From: Pseudomonadota bacterium
GTDB taxonomy: Bacteria; Bdellovibrionota_C; UBA2361; SZUA-149; DAOLCO01
DNA: 64,000 nucleotides
Assembly: GCA_027487795.1 (NCBI GenBank)
Contig: JAIYCX010000039.1
Location: forward strand, 419,811 to 483,810
Direction: 5' to 3'
The position numbers and the translations under genes were made by a program. Below, piece after piece: positions 18,199 through 27,291 of this stretch (the stretch's first letter is position 1; each line of letters begins with the position of its first letter). Under the pieces are notes generated by a model. It had not been told where the DNA came from. It saw only the letters and a program-made list of their open reading frames with translations, and ran no database searches.

Positions 18199-18438
18199 CT
18201 ACTTTTTACCACATCCACAGCTTTTCTTTGTTTCTACTGACTTGGTATCTGTTACTGCATCACTAGATGCTTCTTTCTTTTCATGACATGACTCAGACTT
18301 ATCACAACCTCCATCACACACCTTCTTTTCACCATTCTTATCAACTCCACAAGAAGAACAGCTTCCAATCATTCCGCATGAACTAATAAAAAATGTTGAT
18401 ACAAAAAGTACAATCAAAGATAAACTAATTTTTTTCAT
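18199..18438 (-). CDS. Small Cys-rich lipoprotein
   Basis: I choose the ATG at 18438 (MKKISLSLIVLFVS), preceded by GAGG at proper spacing, giving 79 residues. A lipoprotein signal peptide ends at FISSC. The mature part has many cysteines in SCGMIGSCSSCG, KKVCDGGCDKSESCHEKK and a terminal SCGCGKK. It is otherwise polar and lysine/serine-rich. The pattern suggests metal binding or thiol chemistry at the outer surface of a membrane, but I recognise no family. It follows the KirBac gene by 26 bp and may be co-transcribed with it. Confidence 0.75.
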   Translation of the reverse strand: MKKISLSLIVLFVSTFFISSCGMIGSCSSCGVDKNGEKKVCDGGCDKSESCHEKKEASSDAVTDTKSVETKKSCGCGKK

Positions 18439-18464
18439 TTTGGCCTCAATTAAATTAAAACAAA

Positions 18465-19532
18465 TCACTGATTAACCTTAGCCTCAATTTTCATACTCGG
18501 CAATACGGCAGGTGAATACTCATGGATTCTGTTTAAGTCGATACTTATTAAACCATCCGCTTGTTCTTCTAGTATGTCTGAAAACTTAGCTCCCCATACT
18601 AATTCATTTAGTTTATATGAATTATATGCAGTAACAGTCTGAGCAAATCCATCATCAAGACCCGATAACAATACTAAAAACTCTGCATCCGTATTAAATA
18701 ATTCATCCTCTGATTTGCCGTACAATGGACTATCTTCATCTATCGGATGAACTATAGTCCAATGTAAAGGGAAAAATAATACCTGTCTGCGCTCTAAGTT
18801 TAGTTCATAAAATCTACGTCTCTTCATATGCCCGTCTCGTTCATATAAACTAACAAGTAATCTAGCTTCTAGATTAAGAATTTGATTTTGTCTTTCATTA
18901 ACAATTCTAAACATAAAGCCAGTTCTTTCCTTATAAGGAGAAATCAAAGCGTTATTTGAAAAAATTATTTTTGCAGAAGGCCTGGAAGATCTTGCAAAAA
19001 CTAAACCTGAGGCAACAGCATACATAAAGAGACCAGTAATACTCTCTGCTGTAACAACAAGATTGGCATAAAGACTTTTAGGATTAACATGACCATAACC
19101 AATAGTAGCAAGAGTTTGTACACTGAAGAAAAAAGACTCTAACAAACCACTAATAGGATCCTGACTAATCATCCCGTTAAAACTGTCTTGTCCTAAAGAA
19201 AAATAAACGAGAGCAAAAAGACAATTAGTTAATAAATTTATTATAACCACTAAAAAAATAAATTTTGGCCAAGAACAGCTTATTGCATAGTGATACAAGC
19301 TTCTCGAACGTATAAAACTATAACCTTTTCGTTTTACGTTAAAACTACCATCGCGGTTAATCATTCTATTTTTAGTGATATTTAATACCTTATCACCGAA
19401 TCCAATATCACTACTATTCTGTTCTTCACTATTTAACTTGAATTCAGAGCCTAAGTTTAGTTGTCCTATCATAGAAGAACTTCTAAAGAATTGAGTTTCC
19501 AAGCCACTCATTTTATTTTTATCGATACTCAT
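18465..19532 (-). CDS. Inward-rectifier K+ channel (KirBac-type)
   Basis: A 355-residue Kir-family potassium channel. After an N-terminal cytoplasmic segment come outer helix TM1 (about 91-112), a pore helix with selectivity filter TIGYG (143-147), and inner helix TM2 (about 153-180, AESITGLFMYAVASGLVFAR). A long beta-rich cytoplasmic IRK domain to the C-terminus contains FRIVNERQNQILNLEARLLV and FPLHWTIVHPIDEDSPLYG, both typical of KirBac proteins. It is expected in the inner membrane. It is convergent with ribH through the lipoprotein gene. Confidence 0.93.
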   Translation of the reverse strand: MSIDKNKMSGLETQFFRSSSMIGQLNLGSEFKLNSEEQNSSDIGFGDKVLNITKNRMINRDGSFNVKRKGYSFIRSRSLYHYAISCSWPKFIFLVVIINLLTNCLFALVYFSLGQDSFNGMISQDPISGLLESFFFSVQTLATIGYGHVNPKSLYANLVVTAESITGLFMYAVASGLVFARSSRPSAKIIFSNNALISPYKERTGFMFRIVNERQNQILNLEARLLVSLYERDGHMKRRRFYELNLERRQVLFFPLHWTIVHPIDEDSPLYGKSEDELFNTDAEFLVLLSGLDDGFAQTVTAYNSYKLNELVWGAKFSDILEEQADGLISIDLNRIHEYSPAVLPSMKIEAKVNQ

Positions 19533-19613
19533 AGTTATGAATGTATTAAAAGTTATAGGATTTGCCTATTTGAGGTTATCATATTAAAAAAAATAAGAAA
19601 AAGTATACACAAA

Positions 19614-20441
19614 ATGATAAAAAACATACCTAAACTTCTCTGGGCATTTGATTGTGAATGGATACCTGATACTTCAGTAGGTCGAAAAGTCTATAATCTT
19701 CAAAGTGATCTAAGTGAGCAACAAGTACTTGAAGTCATGTGGAAAGAAGGAGGAGCTACTCCTGAGAACCCACAGCCCTTTTTGAAACTTATAGTAAGTA
19801 AAATTGTTTCAATAGCAATTCTATCTAGAGAAGCTACTGATAATGGAGATGTTAAATTAGAACTACACTCTCTTCCGAAGGAGGATGAAGTATTAACAGA
19901 AAAAGAAATTATTGAAAGATTTCTAAATGGAATTGGGAAAAAGCAACCTCAGCTTGTAGGATTTAACTCTTTTGATTCCGATTTACCTATCTTATTACAA
20001 CGTGGGTTAGTTAATGGAATAACAGCCCCACAGTTTTCTAAAAGACCAAATAAACCATGGGAAGGCTTTGATTACTTTTCAAAAAGTAGTGAAGCACATT
20101 TAGATATAAAAAATATTATTGGAACTTGGGGCAAGGGTAATCCCTCATTACATGAATTAGCGGTATCTTCTGGAATACCGGGGAAACTAGGCACAAGTGG
20201 AGATCAGGTACTAGATTTATATAAACAAGGGAAGATTAATGAAATTGTTGCTTATAATGAATGTGACTCTATAACTACTTATCTCGTTTGGCTGAGAATG
20301 GCTTATTTCTCTGGTCTGCTTGATTCAAAGAAATACGAAAGAGAGCAGGAAACATTAGAAGAATTGTTAAATTATTTGATCTCAGAAGGGAAAACCCATC
20401 TACAAGTCTTTTTAGACAAGTGGCGAGAATTAAAATTATAA
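19614..20441 (+). CDS. Predicted 3'-5' exonuclease, PolB-like (DNA_pol_B_exo2 family)
   Basis: About 275 residues. The DEDD exonuclease I motif is WAFDCEWIPDT (D13, E15). Motif II is VGFNSFDSDLPILLQRG, and the C-terminal motif is YNECDSITTYLVWLR. The segment KPWEGFDYFSKSSEAHLDIKN is characteristic of this family, which resembles the proofreading domain of family B polymerases but is stand-alone. The substrate and physiological role are not established. The reading frame extends upstream to 19461, but the homologous part starts at ATG 19614, so I choose that. It is divergent from the K+ channel gene. Confidence 0.88.
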   Translation: MIKNIPKLLWAFDCEWIPDTSVGRKVYNLQSDLSEQQVLEVMWKEGGATPENPQPFLKLIVSKIVSIAILSREATDNGDVKLELHSLPKEDEVLTEKEIIERFLNGIGKKQPQLVGFNSFDSDLPILLQRGLVNGITAPQFSKRPNKPWEGFDYFSKSSEAHLDIKNIIGTWGKGNPSLHELAVSSGIPGKLGTSGDQVLDLYKQGKINEIVAYNECDSITTYLVWLRMAYFSGLLDSKKYEREQETLEELLNYLISEGKTHLQVFLDKWRELKL

Positions 20442-20506
20442 TTTAAACGTGGAAACTATGCCAAGTTCAGTATATAATAAACTATTAATAAGCAGCACCA
20501 TCCTAT

Positions 20507-22171
20507 ATGTTTAAAACACAATCTAAGTCTTTAGTTTTATTATTCATCGGCATTTTTACAATTTTTACAAATCTTGATGCTCAAGAACTAAGACCAACAA
20601 ATATTTCTGACTCTGCTTGTATTCCTTCAGCTGAAATCTGCGGAAGTGGTATCGACGAAGATTGTGATGGAGTAGATTTAAAATGCCCTGGTAGCGATGG
20701 AGATAGGGACGGATATAATAGTTCTGAAGATTGTGATGATGGTAATAAATTTGTCTATCCAGGAGTTTCAGTATCATGCAGTGCTTCATGCGGGGATGGG
20801 ATCAAGACTTGTAATAGTGGTAGTTTTACAACATGTAGTTGTACTCCACTTTGTGAAAAACTAGCTAATGGTAGATGTTTTTATGTTGACCCAGTAAATG
20901 GTGTTGATTCAAATGCCGGAAACTTTTCAAATCCATTACGTTCTTTATTAAGATTTGCTAGCTACTCAGGTGGAACAAGCAGTCCTAATAATAAAATATC
21001 ACTAATACCCGGTGATGTAATATATATGAAGTCTGGAATTTATAATCATACATATAATGCTGATGGCCAAGCCGTTATACTAAAATTGATTAATGTAAAT
21101 GGCACTTCAGCCGCAAGAATTTGGTTTAAGGCATATCCTGGTCACTATCCAATAGTAAAGCCTACAGGCAATGCTCAAGCATTCTCAACTCAAGCATCAA
21201 GCTGGTTAGGTTTTTCAGGAATCACTATTGATGACTCTTACGGAGAGGGTATTAGATTCAATGATAGTTCACAAATTGAAGTTAGTAATAGTATAATAAA
21301 AAATACTAAGGGAGTAGATAATAATAATTTAGCTGGAATAAAAATTACTACCTCTAGGGATATTAACCTTCATCACATAATTTTAAATGATAATTATGAT
21401 AGAGATAATCTTGATACCGGTGGAAATAAGACAGAAAATTCTAGAAACTTAGTCGCATTTGGAGGTGGTAATATTAGATTAAACTATTCTAATATTTTTC
21501 ATACTCCGAATACTACAGCACAAAAAACTGGAACCTGTATAGCATATAAACACAGCTCCACATTACCTAACTCCATATTTGAAGTAGGCAATAACATTTT
21601 TAGAAATTGCTATGCTAGCGCCATAGGAACTGCTGGATCTGGAGGTAGATTTCATCATAATCTTTTTATAGATAGCGATACAGCAGTGTATCTTCATGTT
21701 TATGGACAATCATATCCACCTGTAATTGGCGATAACATAATTGAGTATAATACTTCTTTTAATACACTTTTCTTTAATGCTAGGTTTAAAGAAGCTTATG
21801 ATTTTAACGGCAGCATAGGGCTAAATACAATTAGAAATAATATCATTCATGATAAAGCAAGTTATAACGCTTTTAATGCTCTTTATACAGTTGATCCTTA
21901 TGGAAGTGACGATAGTATGAATCAAGTCAGAACTGTTCCTTATCTACTTTCTAATAATAACTGTTTTTATAATGAAAATACAAGCCTAAGATTTGCATAT
22001 TATTCAAGCTCTAATGGACCAAATAGCTCCGGTGGAGGATTATATAGTTTTAGTTCTTGGAAAGGTTTAAATTTTGATACGAACTCCATAGAAACTGACC
22101 CAGAATTAAGTTCCAATACTTTCTTTCCTGCTAACTCTAGCTGTTTGAATAAAGGTATGTACGCTCAATAA
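20507..22171 (+). CDS. Secreted MopE-like/right-handed beta-helix protein
   Basis: A 554-residue protein with a signal peptide ending near residue 24 (TNLDAQE). The N-terminal 40-110 region is Cys/Asp-rich: EICGSGIDEDCDGVD and DGDRDGYNSSEDCDDGN are copies of the MopE-type putative metal-binding motif. From residue about 123, FYVDPVNGVDSNAGNFSNPL is the start of a DUF1565/pectate-lyase-like right-handed parallel beta-helix. That helix continues through many short N/S/T/I-rich rungs (e.g. NSIIKNTKG, NNIIHDKAS). No catalytic residues can be assigned. It is probably an extracellular or cell-surface carbohydrate-interacting protein. It starts 66 bp after the exonuclease gene. Confidence 0.8.
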   Translation: MFKTQSKSLVLLFIGIFTIFTNLDAQELRPTNISDSACIPSAEICGSGIDEDCDGVDLKCPGSDGDRDGYNSSEDCDDGNKFVYPGVSVSCSASCGDGIKTCNSGSFTTCSCTPLCEKLANGRCFYVDPVNGVDSNAGNFSNPLRSLLRFASYSGGTSSPNNKISLIPGDVIYMKSGIYNHTYNADGQAVILKLINVNGTSAARIWFKAYPGHYPIVKPTGNAQAFSTQASSWLGFSGITIDDSYGEGIRFNDSSQIEVSNSIIKNTKGVDNNNLAGIKITTSRDINLHHIILNDNYDRDNLDTGGNKTENSRNLVAFGGGNIRLNYSNIFHTPNTTAQKTGTCIAYKHSSTLPNSIFEVGNNIFRNCYASAIGTAGSGGRFHHNLFIDSDTAVYLHVYGQSYPPVIGDNIIEYNTSFNTLFFNARFKEAYDFNGSIGLNTIRNNIIHDKASYNAFNALYTVDPYGSDDSMNQVRTVPYLLSNNNCFYNENTSLRFAYYSSSNGPNSSGGGLYSFSSWKGLNFDTNSIETDPELSSNTFFPANSSCLNKGMYAQ

Positions 22172-22430
22172 TACCGATAGAACATTCTAAACATGTCTAA
22201 TATATTTTCCTAGTAACTATTAAGAGTACTTCTTAGTTTTCAAAACTTGAATAATCTTAGCTAATTAAGCCTAATTTTTTCAGCTACTTATCCTTATTCT
22301 TAAATTACAGTTCTACTGGCACAAGAACTGCAATTTAATACTCGGGTAGACTCTCGAATGAGCGTTTTGGTGTTAACGAAACATTCAGAGTTAAAAGGAA
22401 TAGAGTTAGTTTTTAAGCAGTTAGGTTTTT

Positions 22431-24545
22431 ATGCGAAGAGTAGTAACATTCGCTAAGGTTATAGCTAGTATTTTTTTAGTACAGTTTTTAATAACTTTAG
22501 AAGTTAAAGCGGAATTAATTAGATTAAAGTGGAATACTCTTTCTAATCAAAATCAGGTTTCAAGATATTTAATAAGATTAGGTACTGTTTCAAATAACTA
22601 TACTAAAATCTTTTTAACCCAAAGTAATTTTATACAAATTGATAATATTACTCCAAATATTCCAGTATATTATAGAATATTTGCACTTAATAATAATAAT
22701 CAGATACTCGATCAATCAGCAGAAATTTCATTCCAACTTCCAATAACCAACTCTATAATTACGCTCGACTCAGATAATGATGGAGTATCAAATGGTCTGG
22801 ATAACTGTATTAGCACTTCTAACTCTTCACAACTAGACTCAGACCTGGACGGAACTGGAGATGCATGTGACATCGATCCAAATAATGCAAATTTCTCCCC
22901 TATTCCTTCTCCTACTGTAGTTGCTAGTAATTCCCCTTCTAGCTCACCTACTATGAGTGCTACTAGTATTCCAACTACCTCTTCAACTCCGCAAACTACT
23001 CCAAGCCAAATACCTCCATCGACTTCAATTCCTCCTCAGTTAGCTACTCCAATACCTACTGCTACTTCAAGTCAAACACCAAGACCTTCTCCAACTGTAA
23101 TTCCTAACTTACCTAGTGAACCTAATAATAATTTAATTGATAGTGATAATGATGGAGTAAGTGATGCGGATGAGATAACAAACGGAACAGATCCGCTCGA
23201 TAGAGGAAGTAAAATTGAAACTCTTAAAAATTCTTTTTGTAATGAATGGAATGGGGTTTTTGGAATGTATAACTTTGCTGAACTTAGAAATAAATTAAAT
23301 AAGAATATTTATTTAACAGCAGTTATGTATAATAGCGCCGCACTAGAATTAAGTAGAACACCTCTAATGATTGAAGCAGGAGCACAGAGAGATGTTGCAT
23401 TACATGAGCTATCTGGCTTTGAAGTCAATACATTTGGTAGAGTTTGCTTTCTGCATTCAGAAGCTAATGGATCTTTAGATGGTGGAGTAACTTATTATCT
23501 ACCAAATAGAAATTCAAATGGATATCAATTTGCATATTCAAGCTCATTTACAAATGGACAAAAGGGAGAAGTCTTCCTACCACTTAATACCTATAATCCA
23601 AATTTATCTTATGACAAACAAAATAATATGGTCGCAAACTGGATACAAATAACAAGTCTTAATGACAAAGCCGAATCTGGCACTATCTATTTTCATGATC
23701 AAGGTGGAGCGATTATTGGTTCTACTCAAGTTACTTTTGGAATAGGTCAAAGAAGAGATATCTCAGGTCATAATTTTGGTAAAATGATTGGTATGGCTAG
23801 ATGGGTACCACAAGATTCTAGTTCAACATTTTTAGTAAGAGTTGTAAGATATATTTATGACAATGCAAATCAAGACAATAGTTTTGATACTGCATTTCAA
23901 ATAAATGGTTTATATGGGACTGGAGCACTACAAACTGTACCTCTAGACTTAACACAAGGATCTTCTATCATAGAAGTTTTAAATACAAGTAATCAAGCAA
24001 CAAGTGCTAGAGTAGAAATAAGAACAGAAAGCGGAGTGTTAAAGTCCGAGATATTCTTAGGACAAAATCAGCTACCAGCTTATGGTTCATTTCATATTAT
24101 AGTGGATGAAATATTAGAACAAGGTGAGAGAGGAGTTGCTTTTATCAGAGGTGCTACTCCAAATAGCATTGCTGTAGTTTCTATGGTTTATGCTAGAAAT
24201 GAATTTGGAAATATAAATTATATGTACGGTGTAAATGCTGTAACTACTGTTAAAAGTACTGGTATTGGAACATTTAATTCTTATCTATCTCAGATACCAA
24301 CATTAATAATACCTAATACTTCTGCAAGTGACATTAATGTAGAAATAACTTTAAACGGTAGACAAGGCCAATTAAATAGATTTACACAAAGTATCCCAGC
24401 TCGAGGATCAGTTAATCTAAATCTTAGAGCCCTAGTTCCTAGCGATAGCTACGGAACAATAAGTATAAATAGCCCAATTAAACTCGCTTCTTGGGTAGTA
24501 AGAGAGAAAGGATTAGAATATGGGATACCGACTCAAGTGAATTAA
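22431..24545 (+). CDS. Large secreted protein with thrombospondin type-3 repeats and Ser/Thr/Pro linker
   Basis: A 704-residue protein. A signal peptide is followed by a fibronectin III-like segment (about 28-103). Thrombospondin type-3 calcium-binding repeats appear as DSDNDGVSNGLDNC and DSDLDGTGDACDIDPNN. A 90-residue S/T/P-rich linker (about 155-240) leads to a second repeat DSDNDGVSDADEITNGTDPL. The C-terminal 430 residues are a beta-rich region of repeated hydrophobic/Gly strands that I do not recognise. The linker resembles the tail of the spondin lipoprotein at 8002-8934. Role unknown; likely surface exposed. It ends 7 nt before a hairpin that works mainly as the terminator of the convergent Clp-N gene. 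Confidence 0.78.
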   Translation: MRRVVTFAKVIASIFLVQFLITLEVKAELIRLKWNTLSNQNQVSRYLIRLGTVSNNYTKIFLTQSNFIQIDNITPNIPVYYRIFALNNNNQILDQSAEISFQLPITNSIITLDSDNDGVSNGLDNCISTSNSSQLDSDLDGTGDACDIDPNNANFSPIPSPTVVASNSPSSSPTMSATSIPTTSSTPQTTPSQIPPSTSIPPQLATPIPTATSSQTPRPSPTVIPNLPSEPNNNLIDSDNDGVSDADEITNGTDPLDRGSKIETLKNSFCNEWNGVFGMYNFAELRNKLNKNIYLTAVMYNSAALELSRTPLMIEAGAQRDVALHELSGFEVNTFGRVCFLHSEANGSLDGGVTYYLPNRNSNGYQFAYSSSFTNGQKGEVFLPLNTYNPNLSYDKQNNMVANWIQITSLNDKAESGTIYFHDQGGAIIGSTQVTFGIGQRRDISGHNFGKMIGMARWVPQDSSSTFLVRVVRYIYDNANQDNSFDTAFQINGLYGTGALQTVPLDLTQGSSIIEVLNTSNQATSARVEIRTESGVLKSEIFLGQNQLPAYGSFHIIVDEILEQGERGVAFIRGATPNSIAVVSMVYARNEFGNINYMYGVNAVTTVKSTGIGTFNSYLSQIPTLIIPNTSASDINVEITLNGRQGQLNRFTQSIPARGSVNLNLRALVPSDSYGTISINSPIKLASWVVREKGLEYGIPTQVN

Positions 24546-24552
24546 AAAACAA

Positions 24553-24577
24553 AACCCCAATCTTTTGGATTGGGGTT
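24553..24577 (-). terminator. Intrinsic terminator of Clp-N paralogue 1
   Basis: A 10-bp GC-rich perfect stem (arm AACCCCAATC, 5-nt loop). Read on the minus strand it is followed by TTTTGTTTTTT, a good U-tract for the gene at 24611-25507. The same 25-nt hairpin recurs exactly at 26098-26122. Confidence 0.88.
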
Positions 24578-24610
24578 GTAGTTGCGGAAAAACCTTCAGA
24601 AAAAGACTTT

Positions 24611-25507
24611 TTAAGAATTTTTCAACGCTTTAAGCGCTTTAGGATTAGGTTTACACGGTTCAAAAATGAGAGAAGCTATATATTTGATTTCTCCAATTGG
24701 AGAGTTTTCAATTAAAGCCGCCTTAGAAATAGGTTCGCTAAAATTTATGAGGATTTTTTCCATTTTTTCATATTCTAACTTAGCATCCGCTTTTTCAATG
24801 CGAAAACTGTGAATTAAGCTTAGCAAAGCTTTCGCATTTGGAATACTACTTCCTACCCATTCCATTAAATCAGCTATCTCTTTCTTTTTTAACCCCGCTC
24901 TATAAAGATATAACTCAATGATTATTGCTAAGCTTATTGAATTATCAGTTTTGGCTTCGTTCGTTTTCTTAGTTGCTGCCATTTCTATCCTAGCTTGCTC
25001 TAGATCATCAGGTCCTATCATCAAACTTTGTGCTCTAATTTTTTTAACAATTTCCTCAATTGCTTCTGCTCTGTGTTTTTGAGAGAGTCCTAAAAGATCT
25101 CCATAACAACTTGTAGTGATACATCGATGTGCTAGACCTTCTTCAGCTCTAACTAGCCCTATCAAAATATCAACAGAAGAAACTAACGTATCACAATTAA
25201 TATTTTGGTTAGTTTGATAAACTCTTTCTGTACATGCATAACTATAAACTTGCTTAGCTAATGGTGTTAATGGCAAGTTCCCAATAATAACCATTTTGGG
25301 ACCTTCCAATATTAAGCTAACGAGAGCTCTTCCGATTTTACCTGAGGGATCTAAGCGCCTCAATATGACCAAGGCGATACTAAAATTGCTTAATAATCCA
25401 TATAGAATATGCTCTGTTCCAACATACTCATGGTTCCTATCAATTGCAAATTGATTAGAAGCAGAAACAATTACCAAAGCATCTTGATTCAAAAGCTTCT
25501 TATCCAT
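24611..25507 (-). CDS. Stand-alone Clp N-terminal-domain protein, paralogue 1
   Basis: About 298 residues from ATG 25507 (MDKKLLNQDALVIVS); an upstream ATG at 25543 is in frame, but the alignment with paralogue 2 supports 25507. The N-terminal 150 residues resemble the ClpC/ClpA N domain: a first repeat with NHEYVGTEHILYGLL and LRRLDPSG, and a second with SSVDILIGLVRAEEGLAHR. There is no Walker A or B and no AAA+ module, so it cannot unfold substrates itself. The C-terminal half is helical and unrecognised. By analogy with plant ClpT it may modulate a Clp protease or bind substrates (inference). Leader and terminator are shared with the gene at 26148-27044. Confidence 0.72.
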   Translation of the reverse strand: MDKKLLNQDALVIVSASNQFAIDRNHEYVGTEHILYGLLSNFSIALVILRRLDPSGKIGRALVSLILEGPKMVIIGNLPLTPLAKQVYSYACTERVYQTNQNINCDTLVSSVDILIGLVRAEEGLAHRCITTSCYGDLLGLSQKHRAEAIEEIVKKIRAQSLMIGPDDLEQARIEMAATKKTNEAKTDNSISLAIIIELYLYRAGLKKKEIADLMEWVGSSIPNAKALLSLIHSFRIEKADAKLEYEKMEKILINFSEPISKAALIENSPIGEIKYIASLIFEPCKPNPKALKALKNS

Positions 25508-25570
25508 ACTTCTACCCAAATCCTTTTCTTGTGTAAGAAACAAAAACCTATTGTAATGTAACTATCAAAG
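25508..25570 (-). promoter_or_regulatory. Conserved leader of Clp-N paralogue 1
   Basis: About 63 nt upstream of the ATG match the region upstream of paralogue 2 (27045-27108) with few differences. Shared blocks include TTGGGTAGAAGTATGGAT at the start codon, GGTTTTTGTT and TTTGATAG. The conservation exceeds that of the coding sequence and suggests shared control. I could not assign -35 and -10 boxes with confidence. Confidence 0.55.
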
Positions 25571-25869
25571 AATATAGTTTAATTCTAGCTATTGAGTAAT
25601 TATATTTTCCTGGAAACAAAAATACTCAATACTTCAATAAGTTAAGTAAATTAACAATAATAAATATAAACGTTCACTACCCCCCACCAAAGTTTCAACC
25701 CCAACTATTTTTTATTTTACTAAATTTGAGGAGTTCTTTCTGATTCTGTTATCGGTGGTATCTCTAATGAAGTTGAAGACATGATAAATTGATAAAGCTT
25801 TCTTATGTTTTATGCTAGAGGTTAATTTGAGAAATTATTTCATTAAACGTATAAACGTATATATGATAA

Positions 25870-26025
25870 AAAATTTCTAACCCCTTAAGTCTTAATCGAC
25901 GGACTTCGAGCAAATTTTTTTCCTTAGCTAAATTTAGCTGGAAAAAATTTGGGGCACCTCGGAAATACGTTCCAGGTGGAACGTTTGAGAATGAGTCGAA
26001 GAAGACTTAAGGGGTTAGAAATTTT
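25870..26025. repeat. Large palindromic structured element A
   Basis: The 24-nt terminal arms (25870-25893 and 26002-26025) are perfect inverted repeats. After a 2-nt mismatch, TCGAC/GTCGA extends them. Inside are an A/T-rich hairpin at about 25912-25950 (arms near TTTTTTCC and GGAAAAAA flanking AGCTAAATTTAGCT) and a GC-richer hairpin ACGTTCCAGGTGGAACGT (about 25967-25984). It fills the otherwise empty 25571-26097 gap between two Clp-N paralogues. No transposase or reading frame lies inside. It shares its inner hairpin motif with element B at 53433-53605. Confidence 0.85.
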
Positions 26026-26097
26026 AAAGATTTTCAGTGAACGGTTACAATAAATTTATTAAAGTGACGATTACAATTGTCAGATATCTAAAAAAAA

Positions 26098-26122
26098 AAC
26101 CCCAATCTTTTGGATTGGGGTT
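26098..26122 (-). terminator. Intrinsic terminator of Clp-N paralogue 2
   Basis: Same 25-nt hairpin as 24553-24577 (arm AACCCCAATC, 5-nt loop). Read on the minus strand it is followed by a run of about ten T, giving an excellent terminator for the gene at 26148-27044. A few further bases towards the gene (TTGTAG and AAAAACCTT) are also shared. Confidence 0.92.
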
Positions 26123-26147
26123 GTAGCTAGAAAAACCTTGTTGGTAG

Positions 26148-27044
26148 TTATTCTGGATTGATAAGTGCAAGTATAGCAATCAAAGCATTCTGACTGATAT
26201 CAGATTCCAAAGATCTACATACTAAATTAAACTTTGTTTGAAAATCAGCGTCAATTTGAACACTATCAATAAATAACTTTCCAAGTGACTCGTCTTCAAA
26301 AGTACAAACATCCGGCTTACCACTATACACATCAAGTAAGTCAAGTAAAGTACGTGCTTTTTCTTTACAGTTAACCCAACTCAACAATTGTTGAAACTGC
26401 AAAAAAGTTCCTCCTGCTCTATAAAATCGAACTTCGAATAAAAGTTTTAAATACAAGTGATCTGCATATGCTTGAATAGGCATAAAAAGTGTTTTTGGTT
26501 TATCACTTTTTTGTAGATCTTCTTTTGATAAACTATCATCAACTTCAGATTTACTTTCATCTTGGCTAAGTTCACGAATTTTATTTATGAGTACTTCAAT
26601 TTGACTATTCATTACCTTACTGTCTGGAGTAACAGTCTCAAACATAGTCATAGCTATAATATCATAAGCTAGACCCTCTTTTGTTTGAATTAGTCCAATT
26701 AAAAGATCGACTGTATTAACAAATCGTTCTGAATAAGCATCAAGAGTAATACGCCTTCTTTTTTCATCTAATGCTAAATTAAAAGCTATTTTAGCCCATG
26801 GACAATTTGGCAACTTTCCAATAGTTACTATTTCAGGTCCATTTTGAGTGTATTCGTTAATGCGATTCAGCAATATTTCTTTAACATTTAATCGTTCTAA
26901 TATCGAACATGCTTTATTTGCAGAATTTAAGATACCTAAGAGTAAATGCTCTGCTCCGATATACTCATGATTTCTCACACGAGCTTCTGAATTAGCAGTT
27001 TTAATGACAGCGAAGCACTCATCATTATACATAGAATAATCCAT
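26148..27044 (-). CDS. Stand-alone Clp N-terminal-domain protein, paralogue 2
   Basis: About 298 residues from ATG 27044 (MDYSMYNDECFAVIK); the same MD start lies in the same upstream context as paralogue 1. The first Clp-N repeat holds NHEYIGAEHLLLGIL and LERLNVKEI. The second has IGKLPNCPWAKIAFNLA and NTVDLLIGLIQTKEGLAYD. No AAA+ module or Walker motif is present. The C-terminal half (about 150-298) is acidic and helical, with no recognisable family. Coding similarity to paralogue 1 is modest apart from the Clp-N repeats, while leader and terminator are nearly identical. Function unknown; a Clp adaptor or regulator is an inference. Confidence 0.72.
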   Translation of the reverse strand: MDYSMYNDECFAVIKTANSEARVRNHEYIGAEHLLLGILNSANKACSILERLNVKEILLNRINEYTQNGPEIVTIGKLPNCPWAKIAFNLALDEKRRRITLDAYSERFVNTVDLLIGLIQTKEGLAYDIIAMTMFETVTPDSKVMNSQIEVLINKIRELSQDESKSEVDDSLSKEDLQKSDKPKTLFMPIQAYADHLYLKLLFEVRFYRAGGTFLQFQQLLSWVNCKEKARTLLDLLDVYSGKPDVCTFEDESLGKLFIDSVQIDADFQTKFNLVCRSLESDISQNALIAILALINPE

Positions 27045-27108
27045 ACTTCTACCCAAACCTTTTTTCTAGTGAAAGGAACAAAAACCGTTTGAACTTAGCT
27101 ATCAAAAT
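27045..27108 (-). promoter_or_regulatory. Conserved leader of Clp-N paralogue 2
   Basis: Homologous to 25508-25570. It carries TTGGGTAGAAGTATGGAT around the start, then GGTTTTTGTT and TTTGATAG at matching distances. The rest of the gap up to 27291 shows only A/T-rich sequence. Confidence 0.55.
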
Positions 27109-27291
27109 GAAGGTTAAATAACTAGATCCTATGCGATAAATTTGCATTTAGTATATAACTTTAAATAATTCAATACGTTATAATTTCACTTTTACACCTG
27201 TAATTCATTTATTTGCATGTAAATAAATACTGTCGTATTGAAAAAAGAGTGTTTTAGGTTTTTTTGTTGGTTTTTGTTGGGGAGATTTCAG

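Noticed and set aside
20565..20789. Minus-strand reading frame rich in H and Y
   Set aside because: It is the antisense shadow of the metal-binding repeat region of the MopE-like gene.
22172..22430. Riboswitch such as c-di-GMP type
   Set aside because: A short CAGTTCT/AGAACTG hairpin is present, but no conserved riboswitch core was recognised.
25870..26025. Integron attC-like site
   Set aside because: The arms lack proper RYYYAAC/GTTRRRY core sites in the right places, and no integrase or cassette array is near.
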